Positions 1-5,700 of a stretch of 7,214 nt of DNA are shown here, in pieces. The translations under genes were made by a program, and so were the position numbers. A model generated the notes under the pieces. That model had not been told where the DNA came from, did no database searches, and saw only the letters and a list, made by a program, of their open reading frames with translations. The stretch covers positions 1 to 7,214 of the forward strand of contig VYEH01000279.1 in the NCBI GenBank assembly GCA_009843005.1. Direction: 5' to 3'. Origin of the DNA: Pseudomonadota bacterium. GTDB taxonomy: Bacteria > Pseudomonadota > Gammaproteobacteria > Steroidobacterales > Rariloculaceae. Numbering within the stretch: the stretch's first letter is position 1; every line of letters starts with the position of its first letter.

Positions 1-1921
1 CGATCGTGTTCGCATACCCCATGTTCCAGATCAGCACTCGTTCCGCGCGCTGCCCGATCCGGTCGATTCTTCCGATGCGTTGTTCGATTTTCATCGGATT
101 CCACGGCAGGTCGTAGTTCACTACGAAGCTGCAAAATTGCAGGTCGACACCCTCGCTCGCCACTTCCGATGTCAAGAGAACGCGCGTTCCGCGCGAGTCT
201 CGAAATCGATGGATTGCGTCCTGCTTGTTCTCGGCGATGTCGCCATGCAGTGTCTGACAGGTTATGCCCACTGACGACAGCCTGTCGTTCAAGTAGTTCA
301 GCGTCGGCTTGAAGTAGGCAAATACGATGATTTTCTCGCTCGGATGCTTCGTCAGATACCGTGTCACGACTTCACAAAACCGTTCGAACTTGCTGTCTTG
401 TCGTTCGAGGAGATCGATGTCGAATCCCGGCAGGACTTCGCTCGCGATATGCCTTATCAACGGCCTTACGTCGTTCTGACGTGGAGATTCGATCCCTCCC
501 TGATCTTCGTAGACCTGGCTCGCAGCATCCCACACCGCCGACCGGTCCGCCCACGAGATCGCTGCGGCATACATGCAACTTGACATCTGCCGCTGCGGCA
601 GCGACAGCAGGAAGCCGTCACTGATGTCCTTGGCTCTCGCGTAGCGTCGGATAGCATCTGTGACCCTTACATAAAATTCCCTTTCGGCCCCATCGGGATC
701 CACTTCGACAAAGTCGCTGTTGGCTTCCCGGACCACCTTCCATTCGTGGACCTCTACCTTGCGGGTACGGCAGATCGTGTGCCGAAGCAAATTGATGCGC
801 TCCACCCGATCGGCCAGCGCAACACGATTGGCGTTTTCGCTGAGAAAAGCCGCATCCATCGGTTCCTCAAGAACCCCTCTCAGCTGCCGGTTGCCCTTCA
901 GTAAGGGGTGTGCTTGGGCAGACTTCAACTGGTGACGAATCTGCTCTCCAGTCGACGATAGGTCGAGCACCAAGTTGCGAGCCCGAATAAGAGGCTCGTT
1001 CGCCGCGAGTACTTGCGGGAACTGGTCCCGAACGTTGAACGAGTCCGGATCGACGAGGCGTAGCAGCTGGTATAAGTCGTCCGCCTGATTGTTGACGGGT
1101 GTTGCCGACAGCAGCACGACATGTTCGCTCACATCCCGCAGCATTCGGCCGAGAGCGGCGCTCTGGGTTTCTGGATTTCTCAAATAGTGCGCCTCGTCAA
1201 TGACCAGCAGGTCGATGGCGGGCTCGGATTCCGTCAATTCATCCAGTACCCGTGCGAGCCCGGCTCGGCCATATCGCTTGTCGGTATCGCGCCAATCCGG
1301 CGGCGGACGCAATCCCTGGAGGCTGCAGACGTACCCTTTGCCATCGCGAGTTTCATACTTGCCGCGCTTCAGCTCTTTGGCCAGTTCCGACGCGTCAAGC
1401 TGTGTGGCATCGACACCGAACCTGTTTCCGAGTTCCATACACCATTTATCGCGGAGCATTGCGGGACACACCACAACCAGCCGTCTCGCGTCGTATCGTG
1501 CCCGAAGCTCGGTCCAGATCAATCCGGCCTCGATCGTTTTTCCCAGTCCCACCTCGTCGGCGATCAATAGTCCGTTGCAGGGCGACTCAAGGAAGGTAAG
1601 AACAGGCTTGTACTGATACGGTAGAAACTCGGTATTTGTCGTATCCATGCTGTAGACAACATTGGCAAGCCGTCCGCTCAGCTGTATGAACATCAAGTTT
1701 CGACGAAGGTCGTTTAATCGGCCAAAGCGCTTCTTCTTGAGCAAGGCGAAAACGTCTTCGTCTGCATCATCTACTACTTGCTCCAGTGCATAGTCGGGGG
1801 TCCAACTCGTAGTACCGTCGTGCCACCGTACTCGAAAAACTAGTCCGTCCGTCCGCTGGCGCGGCTTGCCGAGAATTCGGCCCCGACGTCCAGGATCGTC
1901 AACGGATACGACCTCCGTCAC
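1..1921 (-). CDS. SNF2/RapA-like helicase, C-terminus beyond window
   Basis: Superfamily 2 ATPase of the SNF2/RapA type, expected to move along double-stranded DNA or remodel protein-DNA complexes using ATP. The frame is open for 640 codons to the left edge, so the C-terminus is missing. Motifs seen: Walker A DEVGLGKT (residues 122-129), DEAH box VIDEAH with D242-H245, motif III SAT at 272-274, motif V SEGVDL at 589-594, and motif VI QRIGRIDRIGQ starting at Q614. Both RecA-like lobes are therefore present. Residues 12-45 (GRILG ... VRWHDGTTSW) resemble the small SH3/Tudor-like barrel at the N-terminus of RapA-type proteins; this is inference. The start is GTG at 1921, because an in-frame TAG lies about 18 codons upstream and no ATG occurs between. 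A purine-rich GGGGCGAAG precedes it. It follows the small gene 1971-2261 by 49 bp, so co-transcription is likely. Such helicases occur in defence islands (for example DISARM DrmD), but nothing visible here assigns a system. Confidence 0.92.
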   Translation of the reverse strand, partial: MTEVVSVDDPGRRGRILGKPRQRTDGLVFRVRWHDGTTSWTPDYALEQVVDDADEDVFALLKKKRFGRLNDLRRNLMFIQLSGRLANVVYSMDTTNTEFLPYQYKPVLTFLESPCNGLLIADEVGLGKTIEAGLIWTELRARYDARRLVVVCPAMLRDKWCMELGNRFGVDATQLDASELAKELKRGKYETRDGKGYVCSLQGLRPPPDWRDTDKRYGRAGLARVLDELTESEPAIDLLVIDEAHYLRNPETQSAALGRMLRDVSEHVVLLSATPVNNQADDLYQLLRLVDPDSFNVRDQFPQVLAANEPLIRARNLVLDLSSTGEQIRHQLKSAQAHPLLKGNRQLRGVLEEPMDAAFLSENANRVALADRVERINLLRHTICRTRKVEVHEWKVVREANSDFVEVDPDGAEREFYVRVTDAIRRYARAKDISDGFLLSLPQRQMSSCMYAAAISWADRSAVWDAASQVYEDQGGIESPRQNDVRPLIRHIASEVLPGFDIDLLERQDSKFERFCEVVTRYLTKHPSEKIIVFAYFKPTLNYLNDRLSSVGITCQTLHGDIAENKQDAIHRFRDSRGTRVLLTSEVASEGVDLQFCSFVVNYDLPWNPMKIEQRIGRIDRIGQRAERVLIWNMGYANTI

Positions 1922-1970
1922 CTTCGCCCCGCCCCGTGTGTGCCTTACCTTCTAATAACGGAACGACGGC

Positions 1971-2261
1971 TCATGCCCGCTTGGTGTTCTTCGTTGCAAC
2001 GAATCCCGTAGCCCCCTTGCCCCTCGCGCGGCGAATCGAGTAGCCGTATACGCCCAGGTTGAAGGAACGGTCGTTCGCGAAGCCCGCCAGGGCTTCCTCG
2101 ATTTTCCTTGCCACGGGATCCGCCTTCGGAGCTGCAGTCGCCGCCTGTTGGGCTAGCCACTTCAAAAAAACCTCTTCGCCCAGCTTGTCGCCGACTGATC
2201 GACGCAACGCCGTCAATTTTCTCAATTGTCCCTTTGTCAGTGTGCCTTCGTCGATAGCCAT
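1971..2261 (-). CDS. Small protein of unknown function upstream of the helicase
   Basis: Encodes 96 residues; I do not recognise the family. The start is ATG 2261 (MAIDEGTLTKGQ...) rather than the upstream ATG at 2282, because a strong Shine-Dalgarno stretch AAGGAAGG lies just before 2261 and would fall inside the longer reading. The N-terminal part (TKGQLRKLTALRRSVGDKLGEEVFLKW, split across about residues 9-35) looks helical and charged. An Ala-rich middle follows, and the C-terminus is basic with several Gly and Arg residues and ends KNTKRA. There is no signal peptide, membrane segment or Cys cluster, so a soluble cytoplasmic, possibly nucleic-acid-binding protein is likely. It is on the same strand as the helicase, 49 bp upstream, and probably heads the transcript. 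Its pairing with a large helicase suggests an accessory subunit, but that is inference only. Confidence 0.75.
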   Translation of the reverse strand: MAIDEGTLTKGQLRKLTALRRSVGDKLGEEVFLKWLAQQAATAAPKADPVARKIEEALAGFANDRSFNLGVYGYSIRRARGKGATGFVATKNTKRA

Positions 2262-2330
2262 TACGTTTTTCCTTCCTTTCAAGGCAGCCTTGTGGCGATG
2301 CGCCGCACATCATACGTGAACGCCGATTTT
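2253..2330 (-). promoter_or_regulatory. Shine-Dalgarno and possible -10 for the minus-strand unit
   Basis: Read on the minus strand, AAGGAAGG lies about 8 bases before ATG 2261 and decides that start. Further upstream TATGAT (2314-2309) could be a -10 box giving a leader of about 40 bases, but no good -35 is visible at the right distance. The ribosome-binding site is convincing; the promoter is weak. Confidence 0.35.
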
Positions 2331-2725
2331 CTGGCTGCGCCGACCCTGGGAGCGCGCCTTAAGGCGCCGTGCGATCAGCATCAGGCGGACCCGCGATCCC
2401 GAGGCCAAGCAGGCTGAGTACCAACGCGCCCGAACCCGAAATGCCGAACGACTAAAATTAGGGTTTCTGCAGCAAATACCGTTGGCATCCTCGCGAGCGT
2501 GGCCGAAGGCCGGACGTGAGCTCCCATATTCATCGAATGTCTACTATCCAGGGCTAGACCAGTTCCTGCTCTACCTTCGGATAAAGCTCCGGCAGCGAGG
2601 ACCTCGGTACCTCCGACAGCTGGGAGAAAGCCATCCTAAACTTGAGCCTTGCGGGGCTGCCCCTCGATGACGTCGAACTCCTCGTCGAACACTCACCCAT
2701 GCGTTCGATTGTGGGTTGGGATTGA
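2320..2725 (+). pseudogene. Decayed small gene of unknown function, frame split near 2620
   Basis: Two plus-strand frames join into one coding-like product. The first frame is open from 2320 to 2670 and includes a basic helical stretch (RDPEAKQAEYQRARTRNAER) from about 2395, then LDQFLLYLRIKLRQRGPRYLRQ ending at 2619. The neighbouring frame then continues sensibly from 2621: WEKAILNLSLAGLPLDDVEL, followed by VEHSPMRSIVGWD and TGA at 2723-2725. One extra base near 2620 would explain the split. Neither half has a good ATG; the only ATG-like option in the first frame is TTG 2482, so the 5' end also looks lost. The product is unknown; a charged helical N-terminus followed by leucine-rich helices suggests a small soluble protein. 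It diverges from the helicase unit and ends about 100 bp before the tnpB element. The call rests on residue composition and could be chance. Confidence 0.4.
2354..2367. repeat. 14-bp perfect palindrome
   Basis: GCGCCTTAAGGCGC is fully self-complementary. It sits between the minus-strand helicase unit and the plus-strand decayed frame, about 90 bp upstream of ATG 2261. It could be an operator or simply a chance palindrome; no second copy was seen in the window. Confidence 0.35.
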
Positions 2726-2827
2726 TTCGGCCACCGGTTGCGCACTCACAACGTGGTGCGCCGCAGGGCGGAGGGTGGGCTGCGCTGGGCACACGCTCCG
2801 GGATCTAGCTTGGGCCGATCATGCTTC

Positions 2828-2856
2828 TTGGCCTCGTAAGGCGCGAGCAGTATACT
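2828..2856 (+). promoter_or_regulatory. Probable tnpB promoter
   Basis: TTGGCC (2828-2833), a 17-base spacer and TATACT (2851-2856) form a good sigma-70-like promoter. The tnpB ATG at 2863 lies only six bases after the -10, so the predicted transcript would begin at or very near the start codon. The -35 overlaps the left-end hairpin at 2831-2842. Confidence 0.5.
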
Positions 2857-2862
2857 GTACGA

Positions 2863-4215
2863 ATGATCAGTTATGTGCAGCGCGCTTACAAGTACCGATT
2901 CTACCCCACAGTCGAACAGCAGCTTCGCCTGGAAGGCCATTTCGGCGCGGCACGCTGGGTGTGGAATCGCGCCCTTGAATTCCGCACCAAAGCCTACCAC
3001 CGCCGCGGTGAATCGGTAACCGGCGTGAGCTTCTCGCGATTACTCACGAGGCTGAAACGCACCCGCCGTTACAGCTGGCTTGGCGACACCCCGGCCACAG
3101 TGCTGACGCAGAAGCTGCGTGATCAGGACAGAGCATTCGCCAATTTCTTCGCAGGGCGGGCGAAGTACCCACGATTTCGCAAACGCCGGATTGCACAGTC
3201 GATCCGATTTCAACTCGATCAACGGCGCATCCATCGTATCTTTGACGCTAACGACCGCCGAGCGGTGCTACCGAGACTTGGATCTTTGAAGCTGAGGTGG
3301 TCGCGCCGTCCGCTCTGCCCAGACTGCACCGATGAGCCGGGTTGCGCACAGTGTCCGAAGCCTAAGATGATAACGGTCAAGCGCGATACGGCCGGTCGGT
3401 GGTTTGTCTGCTTTATGGTTGAGGAGGTGCTGTGCACAGCAGATGCAACGCCTGTGACCAGGTGCGCAAACACACCGAATTTCATTGTCGCGGTGGATCT
3501 GGGACTGAAGAATTTTCTGACGGACTCTCTAGGCGGCACCGTGGTCCCGTACCGGGCGCTGGCGAGAAGGCTTCGTGGACTACGGCGCGCGCAGCGAGTG
3601 TTGAGCCGGAGAAAGCCCGGCTCCGGGCGCTGGCACGCTCAGCGTCGGCGGGTGGCCCGATTGCACATTCGGGTGGCCGATTCACGGGCTAATTTCCTGC
3701 ACCATGTGTCTCGACGGTTGGTGGACGAGAACCAAGTCATCGTCACCGAGACGCTAAATATTCGCGGGATGGTTAGAAACCGGCGCCTAGCTCGGGCGAT
3801 TGTCGATGCCGGTTGGGGCGAGCTATTACGCCAGATCGCCTACAAGGCCGAGTGGGCCGGGAGGACCCACCTGAAGGTCGATCCGTGGTTCCCGAGTACA
3901 AAGCGCTGCAGCGCGTGCCATGCGCAACTCGAGAATCTCACGCTGGCGGTCCGGCACTGGCGGTGCGCAGTCTGCGGCGCCGAGCACGACCGCGACGTGA
4001 ACGCGGCGAGGAACCTAGCGCAGGAAGGACTGCGTTTGTTCAAAGAACAACGGCCGAGGGGGCTCGGTCGGTCAATGCGCGTGGAGGGTGAAACCTCCGG
4101 TGAGAACCCGGCTCAGCTGGGCGTCGCGCCGGCACCCGTTGAAACGCGAACGGATCCCTGTGGGGCAAATGCCTACACGGAGCTGAGGCGGAATAGAATC
4201 GCCGATGCCGCGTGA
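2863..4215 (+). CDS. tnpB: TnpB (IS605 OrfB family) RNA-guided nuclease
   Basis: TnpB proteins bind an omega-RNA made from the transposon's right end and cut DNA next to a short target motif, which helps the element persist. From ATG 2863 the product is 450 residues, somewhat longer than the usual 370-420. The N-terminus (YVQRAYKYRFYPT, residues 4-16) is typical of the family. The RuvC-like catalytic residues are all present: D212 in VAVDLGLKNF, E296 in VTETLNIRGM and D378 in DRDVNAARN. The zinc ribbon is C349-x2-C352 and C368-x2-C371. An unusual insertion at residues 152-164 adds two more CxxC pairs (C152, C155, C161, C164) between the arm of the WED-like domain and RuvC. The longer start at 2821 is unlikely: residues before MISYVQ have no family character and the promoter would lie within the gene. 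The tail after residue 390 is low-complexity, as expected where the frame overlaps the omega-RNA. Likely active. Confidence 0.93.
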   Translation: MISYVQRAYKYRFYPTVEQQLRLEGHFGAARWVWNRALEFRTKAYHRRGESVTGVSFSRLLTRLKRTRRYSWLGDTPATVLTQKLRDQDRAFANFFAGRAKYPRFRKRRIAQSIRFQLDQRRIHRIFDANDRRAVLPRLGSLKLRWSRRPLCPDCTDEPGCAQCPKPKMITVKRDTAGRWFVCFMVEEVLCTADATPVTRCANTPNFIVAVDLGLKNFLTDSLGGTVVPYRALARRLRGLRRAQRVLSRRKPGSGRWHAQRRRVARLHIRVADSRANFLHHVSRRLVDENQVIVTETLNIRGMVRNRRLARAIVDAGWGELLRQIAYKAEWAGRTHLKVDPWFPSTKRCSACHAQLENLTLAVRHWRCAVCGAEHDRDVNAARNLAQEGLRLFKEQRPRGLGRSMRVEGETSGENPAQLGVAPAPVETRTDPCGANAYTELRRNRIADAA

Positions 4216-4235
4216 GGGACCGACTCCAAGCAGAT
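4044..4235 (+). ncRNA. Candidate omega-RNA scaffold overlapping tnpB 3' end
   Basis: The last part of tnpB and the bases after it contain consecutive stem-loops: GGCCGAG/CTCGGTC with a GGGG loop (4052-4069, one G-T pair), GGAGG/CCTCC (4083-4098) and CCGTT/AACGG (4136-4153). TnpB guide RNAs are processed from this position in known elements, with the scaffold ending at the right end and the guide read from flanking DNA. If this holds, the guide would begin somewhere after about 4216, but the exact junction is not visible. Both boundaries given here are estimates. Confidence 0.45.
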
Positions 4236-4530
4236 GCAGTTCACCTAGGATCAAAGCAATCGCTTAAGAGATTCGAACGTCTTTGGTTTTTTGTAACCGC
4301 TCGTTCCGGCACGAATTCAGCCAACGATGGGCTCAGTTGACGTCACTCTGCAATGTCGAATAGCAGTAACTTCATACAGAGTATCTAATCTGCAGCCGAT
4401 CAGGTTTCAGAACATCAACGTCGGCAACCAGGTCACCAGCGTCGAGCGCGGCGCGCGCAATCTTCCGCTCCACATCAACATTGGAGGCTGGCCGTATTCG
4501 ACCCCGCCAAGGAATTACGCAAGGAATTTC
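4216..4530. other. Gene-free region with possible minus-strand remnant
   Basis: No convincing complete gene is present. On the minus strand, 4500 to the stop at 4372-4374 reads SNVDVERKIARAALDAGDL and continues VADVDVLKPDRLQIRYSV. This looks like the C-terminal end of a real protein without its start; the frame further upstream is only the shadow of vapB. I do not recognise it. The part next to tnpB (4216-4260) may hold the transposon's right end and the guide-specifying flank. A T-rich run at about 4283-4295 has no hairpin before it, so no terminator is called. Confidence 0.3.
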
Positions 4531-4533
4531 TGT

Positions 4534-4565
4534 TTGACTCACATAATATGGGGTAAATAAACTCA
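4534..4565 (+). promoter_or_regulatory. Probable vapB promoter with short repeats
   Basis: TTGACT (4534-4539), an 18-base spacer and TAAACT (4558-4563) form a plausible promoter; an alternative -10 is TAATAT (4544-4549). The spacer contains the small palindrome CATA-A-TATG (4542-4550), and ACTCA is repeated at 4537 and 4561. Ribbon-helix-helix antitoxins usually repress their own operon from such repeats, so these are operator candidates. With the first choice of -10 the transcript would start almost at ATG 4571. No Shine-Dalgarno is seen. Confidence 0.4.
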
Positions 4566-4570
4566 TTGCT

Positions 4571-4825
4571 ATGACTAAGCGACTGCAAGTTCTATTCGAT
4601 GACGACGAATACTTGGCGCTCCAGCAGTCCGCCCGCGAGGATCGAATGACCATGGCCGAATGGGTTCGCCAAGCCTTGCGGCAAGCGCGCCTGAATCGTC
4701 GGCGGGCGGTAGATGTCAAGTTGCGGGCGTTGGAAGAAGCCTGCCGGCACGAGAGCCCTACGGCGGACATCGAAACGATGCTCGACGAGATCGAACAAGG
4801 CTATCTATCCGGTGATTTTCGTTGA
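4571..4825 (+). CDS. VapB-like ribbon-helix-helix antitoxin
   Basis: 84 residues. The N-terminal strand KRLQVLFDDDEY (residues 3-14), followed by helices through MAEWVRQALRQAR (about 28-40), gives the ribbon-helix-helix DNA-binding fold used for dimerisation and autorepression. The C-terminal segment SPTADIETMLDEIEQGYLSG (residues 62-81) resembles the toxin-binding tail of antitoxins paired with PIN-domain toxins. The gene is intact, with start, fold and tail all present, and its end overlaps the toxin start by 14 bases, as expected for translational coupling. It should neutralise the downstream toxin and repress the operon with it. The start ATG 4571 is the only one that keeps the first strand; it lacks a visible Shine-Dalgarno, so translation may be leaderless. 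Confidence 0.85.
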   Translation: MTKRLQVLFDDDEYLALQQSAREDRMTMAEWVRQALRQARLNRRRAVDVKLRALEEACRHESPTADIETMLDEIEQGYLSGDFR

Positions 4826-5201
4826 CTCGAACGTTCCCATGTACCTGGTTGGTGCTCCGCACCCAAACAAGGAGCATCTGCATAGGCTGCTGGATGAGCT
4901 GATACGCTCACGATCACGTTTCGTAACCGACGTTGAGGTCTACCAGGAAATTCTTCATCGGTCCATGGCCATAAACCGCCCGGACATGATCGATCCCGGT
5001 TTCGCCTGCCTGGACAGTATCACCGGCGAAATACTGACTATTGACATGACGCAAACCCGTGCGGCCCGGGCGATACAAGCGACCGTGGACGGTTTTTCCG
5101 CACAGGGCGCCCTTCACGTTGCCGTGATGCGCACGGCGGGGGTCAGCCGCATCCTGGATCGCGGGTTCGACGCTTGCCCCGGCATCGAGCGGATGAAATG
5201 A
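4812..5201 (+). CDS. VapC-like PIN-domain toxin with altered active site
   Basis: PIN-domain ribonuclease of the VapC type, 129 residues, expected to cut tRNA or rRNA using Mg2+ held by acidic residues. The start is GTG 4812 (VIFVDSNVPMYLVG), inside the antitoxin gene; an ATG at 4839 would lose the first catalytic Asp. D5 (FVDSN) and E46 (YQEILHR) fit the first two acidic positions, and D116 (LDRGFD) fits the last. The third is unusual: the family normally has a SARDALHAAVM-like motif, and here the sequence is SAQGALHVAVM, with Gly at position 99 where Asp is expected. The following loop, usually I-x-S-A-DRGFD, is SRILDRGFD, about two residues short. The toxin may therefore be inactive or weakened although the frame is open. 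The family comparison is from memory, not alignment. Confidence 0.82.
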   Translation: MIFVDSNVPMYLVGAPHPNKEHLHRLLDELIRSRSRFVTDVEVYQEILHRSMAINRPDMIDPGFACLDSITGEILTIDMTQTRAARAIQATVDGFSAQGALHVAVMRTAGVSRILDRGFDACPGIERMK

Positions 5202-5369
5202 TTGCGACGAGTAAATCCAACCAGTGCTAGCTGTCAAAATAGTTACCGCGTTTTCATGGGAGGATATCCTGGTCCGAATGGCCCGGACGCGATGGCTTCG
5301 ATCATGGCGTGGAGAGAAGAGCACCCCGGCACTCGAGCGTCCTGCAGCCGCTTGCGCCTGTCATTCGCA
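5202..5369. other. Spacer between the two toxin-antitoxin loci
   Basis: No supported gene. Small inverted repeats occur at 5270-5279 (AGGATATCCT region) and at 5272-5288 (GTCCG/CGGAC), but neither is followed by a T-run, so no terminator is called. A frame from GTG 5224 to 5418 runs through the hipBA operators and is W/R/A-rich without family character. Confidence 0.4.
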
Positions 5370-5379
5370 ATGGTATACA
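5352..5379 (+). promoter_or_regulatory. Possible hipBA promoter
   Basis: TTGCGC (5352-5357), 16 bases and TATACA (5374-5379) are the best promoter candidate before hipB. The -10 lies inside the first operator palindrome (5370-5385), so repressor binding would block polymerase directly. The -35 is weak. Confidence 0.35.
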
Positions 5380-5436
5380 TACCATTTTTCTGGTAAAAAA
5401 ATACTGAAACGAGCCTGATATACCATTATTTTGGTA
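5370..5436. promoter_or_regulatory. Array of TACCA/TGGTA operators before hipB
   Basis: Five half-sites lie in 67 bp: TGGTA 5371, TACCA 5380, TGGTA 5391, TACCA 5421 and TGGTA 5432. Two pairs have identical geometry, TACCA-N6-TGGTA at 5380-5395 and 5421-5436, with centres 41 bp apart (close to four helical turns). The first TACCA is also part of the 16-bp palindrome ATGGTAT-AC-ATACCAT (5370-5385). HipB-type repressors bind paired inverted repeats upstream of their operon; in E. coli the half-sites are TATCC/GGATA with eight bases between, so this would be a variant specificity. Position, symmetry and phasing all point to autoregulation by the adjacent gene. Confidence 0.75.
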
Positions 5437-5445
5437 CACATAGCC

Positions 5446-5700
5446 GTGAAGAACAACCTGCCCGAGCTTGGCAAGAAACTACGGCATGCACGCAAGCAGC
5501 CCTTCCCCAGAGACGGTCTGGCGGAATTCGCGTTACGGATCGGCGTCAGCCGTTCGACCTTGCAAAAGATGGAGAAGGGCGACCTCTCCGTCAGCACGGG
5601 CAGGTACTACCGCGCCGCTGAGATCCTCGGCCTGGAGGAGACCTTCAGCGGCTTGTTGACCTTCGAGGAGAGCCTCTTTGACGACCCGCGCACGGTTTGA
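5446..5700 (+). CDS. hipB: HipB-like XRE-family antitoxin and repressor
   Basis: 84 residues from GTG 5446. Contains an XRE helix-turn-helix: LGKKLRHARK (residues 8-17), then GLAEFALRIGVSRSTLQKME (24-43) with the recognition helix around SRSTLQKMEKG. The C-terminal tail (LTFEESLFDDPRTV) is acidic and may contact HipA. The HipB family binds DNA as a dimer at operators before the operon and holds HipA inactive in the complex. A TTG at 5431 would add five residues but lies inside the operator, so GTG 5446 is preferred; neither has a clear Shine-Dalgarno. The end overlaps the hipA start by 23 bases. The gene appears intact. Confidence 0.85.
   Translation: MKNNLPELGKKLRHARKQPFPRDGLAEFALRIGVSRSTLQKMEKGDLSVSTGRYYRAAEILGLEETFSGLLTFEESLFDDPRTV
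5665..5680 (+). promoter_or_regulatory. Shine-Dalgarno deciding the hipA TTG start
   Basis: GAGGAG (5665-5670) lies seven bases before TTG 5678, inside the hipB coding sequence. This supports TTG as the hipA start even though it is a rare start codon, and the overlap suggests coupled translation. Confidence 0.6.

Larger units (their letters stand above)
2825..4235 (+). mobile_element. IS200/IS605-type element carrying only tnpB (ends approximate)
   Basis: The element is inferred from the intact tnpB gene and the structured DNA at both sides of it. At the left a small hairpin GCCT-CGTA-AGGC (2831-2842) lies 20 bp before the tnpB start, as expected for a subterminal hairpin. At the right, GGAATAGAATCGCC (about 4190-4203), followed by GTGAGG, recalls the usual right-end pattern of this family, but the terminal hairpin is not clean here and no exact cleavage site can be named. 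No tnpA (Y1 HUH transposase) is present, so the element would depend on a TnpA supplied elsewhere or is immobile. Members of this family leave no target duplication, so the ends cannot be found that way. Confidence 0.5.

Noticed and set aside
1121..1570. Plus-strand open frame of 149 codons
   Set aside because: It lies antisense to the helicase core, where the minus strand encodes clear motifs (Walker A, DEAH). It has no family character.
1..1921. Naming the helicase drmD (DISARM)
   Set aside because: SNF2 motifs alone do not separate DrmD from other RapA-like helicases, and no DISARM partner is in view.
1945..2313. Longer minus-strand frame of 122 codons over the small gene
   Set aside because: It overlaps 1971-2261 in another frame, lacks the Shine-Dalgarno placement and is rich in G/R/S as shadow frames are.
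2821..2862. N-terminal extension of tnpB from ATG 2821
   Set aside because: The family N-terminus begins after residue 14 of this reading and the promoter lies inside the extension.
5224..5418. Short plus-strand frame before hipB
   Set aside because: It passes through the operator palindromes and has no protein-like pattern.
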